From positions 1-48,061 of the forward strand of contig JAGHQL010000192.1 in NCBI GenBank assembly GCA_020080175.1: a DNA stretch of 48,061 nucleotides, given 5' to 3'. Positions 43,673 to 48,061 of this stretch are shown piece by piece. A program made the translations under genes and the position numbers. Under the pieces are notes generated by a model. The model was given only the letters and a program-made list of their open reading frames with translations, searched no databases and had not been told where the DNA came from. Source of the DNA: Glutinoglossum americanum (taxonomy: Eukaryota; Ascomycota; Geoglossomycetes; Geoglossales; Geoglossaceae). How positions within the stretch are numbered: the first letter of the stretch is position 1; the number at the start of each line of letters is the position of its first letter.

Positions 43673-45048
43673 GCTGTAACCTTGCGTTATTAGTTTGCGG
43701 GGCTCAGTGAGGTTGAGGAGACGCACTCCCTATCATCGCCTTCCTTTCATTCCTTCCTTTTATTCCTGAAATTGAAAATGCCTTGACGAGCGGATATCTT
43801 CTCCCATGGATTAGCTATGGGACGTACTTGCCCTAACTGGGGATCTAAAGTAGCAGCTCTAGCCGTTTAATACCTATTAGTTATCGCACCTATGCAATTT
43901 AGCTTTCGTTGGGGCCACAGTATCATGGTGCCATCCACCACTACTATGCATCCCTCAAACGCTTCTGGGATACCCCTTGCTACTGCCTATTACCTTGCCT
44001 AAGCACCTTCCCCGCCAAGTTCTTGCTCACCTCCTATTCCCCTTTCTCTCAATGCGCTTTGCGCCTAGCTTCGTGGACGTCTTCTAGCTGTCCCTTTACG
44101 CTACCGTTCTTATAAACTTTATCACGTCGCTCACCAGGTTTAACGACAAATCGGTGACATACCTACCGCACCCCAGCGATCGCCCACAACTGCAGAATGG
44201 AGTTAACGGCACGACAGGAAAGTGGCACGAAGTGAGCATTCGATGAAGTTAATATCTGCTTAATAGTTGTAGAGGCACAAGACGAGGAGGAAGACAGGTA
44301 CAAGAAAGGAGGGTGCTAGCCATATCCGGGACCGGTCATGTTGTAGCATCAATAATGTACGACACCATATGGACACGAAGTTCCCCCGGGTTGCACGTCA
44401 CAACGGTGGTCACAAAGTCCTACAAAAACATTCACATCGACACCCATCGGGGTAACCTGCGAGTTGGGAGTCCGTGATCGGCCAATTGTAAGTTGACCGG
44501 CTAGGCACTAAGCGGGTAGTGAGGAATTACCCGTCGAGGAGCTTCACTATTTAACTTTACTATTCAGCACAAGAAGTCTGTGAAATTCTAGGATGGTGTT
44601 GCATAGGTGGTGCTTCGAAAGAGTGCGCCGCATAGTTGCTAAGTGAAAGAATGAAAAACGAAGTGAGAATGAGCTCCATTGTATCACGTGGGAGAGTTGG
44701 GGGGTGTTGCGGCCGGATCCCCTCGGCTTGGCGTGCATCATCAGGATTTTCGGCAGTCGCTGCTCCGCGGAATTGCCACATAACTATCGTCATCGACCGC
44801 ATTTACTAAGCAACAAACATTACCAATTCGATACCGACTACCTTCCGTTCTCAGCTCTATCTTGGCCGTCAGTTCCGGTGGTCTGTTTGAATCTCATACA
44901 GCACCATGGAATATATAATAGACTCGATTCCTCCTCGATATCCTTATTATCTTCGTCCGGCAGACGCACAGCAACTCTACGAGACCGTTCCTCGCAATCC
45001 ACATCCTGTGATATACATCCTCCAAGCACAGCCACCACAGGAAACACC
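43673..45048. other. Spacer and promoter of the NmrA-like gene
   Basis: No supported gene. A frame that starts at 44704 runs into the NmrA-like exon, but its first part is unlike the family, so it is taken as leader sequence. A CACGTG box lies near 44685. Confidence 0.5.
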
Positions 45049-46174
45049 ATGTCCAAAATCATCACAGTGTTCGGCGCTACCGGTGTGCAAGGCGGATCGG
45101 TCGTTGCAGCTCTCCTGCACGACAAGTCGTTGAAGATTCGGGCGATCACCCGTAATGTCAATAGCGAAGCCGCAAAATCCCTCAAGTCCAAGGGTGTTGA
45201 GTTGGCAACAGCTGATCTCAACGACGAAAACTCCCTAGCCAAGGCATTAGAAGTAAGTCAACATCCCCAAGCCCTATGGGGAAGTACCCCCGAAGTTCCT
45301 ATCACATGCCATTCACCGACCTGCATGGGATCCCAAAGCTGACTTGTCACCATAACTAGGGCTCAAACTACATCTTCGCAGTCACAGACTTCTTTGAGCC
45401 ATTCGCCTCTTCTGGTCCCGAGGCCGCCATCAAGGTTGAGAGTGCTCAGGGCATAAATCTTGCAAGGGCGGCCTCTAGAACCCCTACTCTGGAACACTAC
45501 ATCTGGAGCACTCTCCCAAATGGAAAGAGGATCTCCGGTGGAAAATACCTCATCCCGCATTTTGAGAGCAAGAACATCATCGACGACTATATCAAGCAAG
45601 ACAAGAACCTTTTTCCCAAGACCACGTTCGTCTGGTTCACCTTCTACGCCGCTAATTATTTGTTCCCCATGTTCACCCCGAATTTCGTCGTAAGCTCCCC
45701 CGCAAATTAAAGCACCGAAGGGTCCACACACTAACTAGCTAGCAGAAGTCCTCTGGCAAGCACGTCCAGATTCAGCCATCTCCCCCTAATGTCCCCATCT
45801 ACAGTATCGGCGACGCAAAAGCCAACGTCGGGATTTTCGTACGTTCGATCCTGAACCAACCCGGCCTGACCCTCGGCAAATTCGTCCTCGCCTATACCGA
45901 ATCCCTCACGGTCGGCCAGCTGCTCGAGAATTGGTCTGCCGCAACCGGAAAACCATCCGTGTATGTTCAGACAAGCTTGGAGGACTTTGATCGTGTCTGG
46001 CCGATGTGGGGCCATGAGATGGGCATCATGATGAAGTTCTGGGAGGAAGCCCAGGATAAGAGTTGGTCTGGGGAGGAGGGGATTCTTACGAAGGAGAGTT
46101 TGAGCATCAAGGACGCGTTTGCCGGGTCGAAGAAGGCGTTTGAGAGCATTGACTGGACGAATGTTGTTACTTAA
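45049..46174 (+). CDS. NmrA-like NAD(P)-binding protein
   Basis: Three exons, 45049-45252, 45360-45689 and 45746-46174, join in frame to 320 residues; introns of 107 and 56 bp have gtaagt/gtaagc donors, and the second has a ctaac branch site. The start at 45049 (accATGtcc) places the Rossmann motif VFGATGVQGGSVV at residues 7-19, as expected. Further family traits are IRAITRNVNSEAAKSL, VELATADLNDENSLAKAL, NYIFAVTDFFEPF, the WSTLPN block and ESKNIIDDYIK. NmrA-like proteins are atypical short-chain dehydrogenases: some sense NAD(P) redox state and restrain GATA factors, others are reductases, and sequence alone does not decide. Length is normal and the gene looks intact. The upstream frame from 44704 is read as untranslated leader. 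Confidence 0.93.
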
Positions 46175-47274
46175 GCTTAGATAATCGTGCGTTGAAATTA
46201 TATGGTGTCAGCAATCCTAGATAGGTCAAGACTTAAGAGTAAAAACAACACCTGAAAGCTACCCAAGCCGACCGCGACAGCGGCCACAAATAAGTACCGT
46301 CCAACTTCAGAGCCTCCACCATCCAGCTACAGCTGCAGCGACGCAGTCCTAGGCAGCGGCACCCGGAGCCCACCAACACCACAGAGTCAGAATTCTAACT
46401 TACACGGATTCACCACGCCAGTCAGCACAACACATCTCGACCGGACCTGGCGGCTCAAAACCAGTGCCACGGACTTCAACGCCGCTCACGTTTTGCGAAA
46501 GTAAAGGCACGCCTTCCCACCAAAATCCAGGCGACGGTCGTCTTCGGGTTGGCATTGAGCCTTCTTGCTCTACTTGCTACAATAGCAGGCTTGGCTCCGG
46601 GGTTTCAAGGAGTCGATGCGATTAGCTAAAGAGTCTTTAGAAATGGAGATATGGCAGGCCAGGGTGACTTTCGGGACATGATGTCAAGATGAATTTGTGC
46701 CAGGCCCGATTGTTTTATACCAGGGCTTAATGGTTGCTAATGGTAACTTTGGTACAGAATGCCGGCAGACTCCTTACAGGCCACTGCAAATATGCCCTTA
46801 TTAGTACATTACCCCCGCCTCCTCACAAGGGGAGTTCCCTGCGTCCGGATGTTGAATGGCGATGTCATTACTTGTCAATGCCCAACGAAGACATGACTGG
46901 TTACGTGGCAGCGATTGTGAGCGCCATAGCGGCAACAACTACCAGAGTATATCTCTGGAGATTCTGTTATATGCTGCTCAAGGCTACTCACAGCTCTAAT
47001 GTCAGGATTCTGCCGTTCTCCTCTTGGCACAATTGCAACCGCCCTTGGCTGGATATATCCATACCAGCCGCCAGATCTGCTCATAGCCATTGCGCCGCTC
47101 CACGAGCAAGAAAGAGCAGGATCGGGCAGCCATTCAACCCTCCCGGCCCATCGTCCACCGATCTCACATTTAAGGACAATAGCTCCGGCCTTAGACATAG
47201 AAAGCTAGTAAGGCGATGGCCTCAGAAACGGCTGCTCAACTTGTGCTATGTCCCTGCCTTCAGCCGCTCCATGG
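46175..47274. other. Spacer between NmrA-like gene and ankyrin relic
   Basis: No supported gene. Near 46500-46630 a short open stretch ends with a hydrophobic segment (VVFGLALSLLALLATIAGLA) that could be a transmembrane helix, perhaps a relic. The frame at 46734-47318 contains YVAAIVSAIAATTT, which might be the start of a decayed ankyrin protein, but this is weak. Confidence 0.4.
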
Positions 47275-47782
47275 TTACTCTTATGGGCCGCGGGGAACGG
47301 GCACAAAGCGGCGGCTAGACTACTGGTTCGAGCGTGAAGGCGTTGACCCGGGCTCCAAGTACAACAAGTAGGGTCAGACGCCACTCTCTTAGGCTGCACG
47401 GAGCGGACAAGAAGGGGCGGCGAGACTGCTGATCGATTACGAAGGCGTCGATCCCGACCCCAGGGACCAGCGGGGTCGGACGCTACTCTCGTGGGCTGCG
47501 GAGAATGGGCACGAGGCTGTGGTGAGACTGCTGGTCGAGCACAAAGGAGTCAGCCCCAACTCCGAGGACAGCCAGGGTCGGACGCTACTCCGATGGGCCG
47601 CACTAAGCGGACACGAAGCAGTGGTGCGACTCCTCACTCCATTCACTCCAGGTTCCACCCCAACCGTCCACACCCTTTCCACCCACCACTACCGCGACAA
47701 CCATCTACCTTTTATATATGATCCGTCTTCCCTGAGTTCTAGAAGATATTGTAATCATGGTGGGTTCTATGATACCCCATAG
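47275..47782 (+). pseudogene. Relic of ankyrin repeats
   Basis: Four successive ankyrin units, spaced about 102 bp (34 residues), show WAAGNGHKAAARLLV, then AARSGQEGAARLLIDYEGVD, WAAENGHEAVVRLLVEHKGV and WAALSGHEAVVRLL. The last two lie in one open frame; the first two are interrupted by stops and one frame change. After the fourth unit the frame runs into non-ankyrin sequence and stops at 47782. No N-terminal effector or NACHT domain is recognised upstream. The unit-to-unit similarity also makes mirror frames on the minus strand, which are shadows. Ankyrin tails are frequent in fungal NLR-like proteins. Confidence 0.82.
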
Positions 47783-48061
47783 CAGTCGCTCTGTGGCTTA
47801 TAGAGCATTCGCCATGTGACGCTCGATTCGCCACTTTGTGTAAATCGCTATCTTAACCCCCATTCTGGTAACTCTACCTCTTGTCTTCGCCGCTGGAACG
47901 TCGACACTGTTGGAAATGGCGAGTTCCGGGGCTCTTAGTGTTGTTGGTTATGCTCGTAGATGCGGAATAGTAGCGGTCACAATGTATATAGGGTCTCTAA
48001 TAGCTCAATAGAATTGAATTAATTGCTATATAATCTTGCGGACTCGCAGAGTCCTTATATG

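Noticed and set aside
44704-45342. 212-aa frame giving the NmrA-like protein a long N-terminal extension
   Set aside because: The family begins a few residues before the Rossmann motif; the extension is low in conservation, and an ATG in good context lies at 45049.

Overview
The window looks like nuclear DNA of a filamentous ascomycete, most likely Eurotiales (Aspergillus/Penicillium-like). The reasons are short GT-AG introns (46-175 bp), a highly reducing polyketide synthase, an NmrA-like gene, and above all a biotin gene cluster with the fused bioDA gene typical of these fungi. The species cannot be named from the sequence alone.

Layout, left to right. 1-199 is a 40-bp minisatellite. 380-8041 (minus) is a many-exon highly reducing PKS (KS-AT-DH-inactive MT-ER-KR) that looks broken and has no recognisable ACP. 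8.0-12.5 kb is gene-poor and holds one near-perfect hairpin. 12565-13965 (+) is a single-exon secreted-type FAD oxidoreductase. 15452-15902 (+) is a two-exon small secreted protein with ten cysteines, seen only when the intron is removed. 16.2-16.6 kb holds relics of kinesin-light-chain-type TPRs. 17798-23487 is the biotin cluster: bioB (+), bioF (-) and bioDA (+), all with intron-resolved models that close in frame. 25440-26867 (minus) is a D-amino-acid oxidase. 26.9-37.8 kb is a gene-poor block, rich in simple repeats between 28 and 31.5 kb. 37.8-38.6 kb (minus) is a frame-disrupted C2H2 zinc-finger gene. 42311-43672 (+) is an unrecognised 453-aa protein with a Pro/Tyr-rich heptad tail. 45049-46174 (+) is a three-exon NmrA-like oxidoreductase/regulator. 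47.3-47.8 kb holds decayed ankyrin repeats.

Function. The biotin genes supply three consecutive steps: KAPA synthesis (BioF, ending in the peroxisomal signal ARL), KAPA to DAPA to dethiobiotin (BioDA), and dethiobiotin to biotin (BioB, with an N-terminus resembling a mitochondrial presequence). bioF and bioDA share a divergent promoter of about 290 bp that contains a CACGTG box. The PKS, the FAD oxidase and the cysteine-rich protein share the left arm, but nothing in the sequence shows that they work together. TPR and ankyrin relics, both common in fungal NLR-like genes, lie in the accessory stretches, suggesting turnover of such genes here.

All exon models were made by eye from splice signals and reading-frame continuity. 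No database search was possible.
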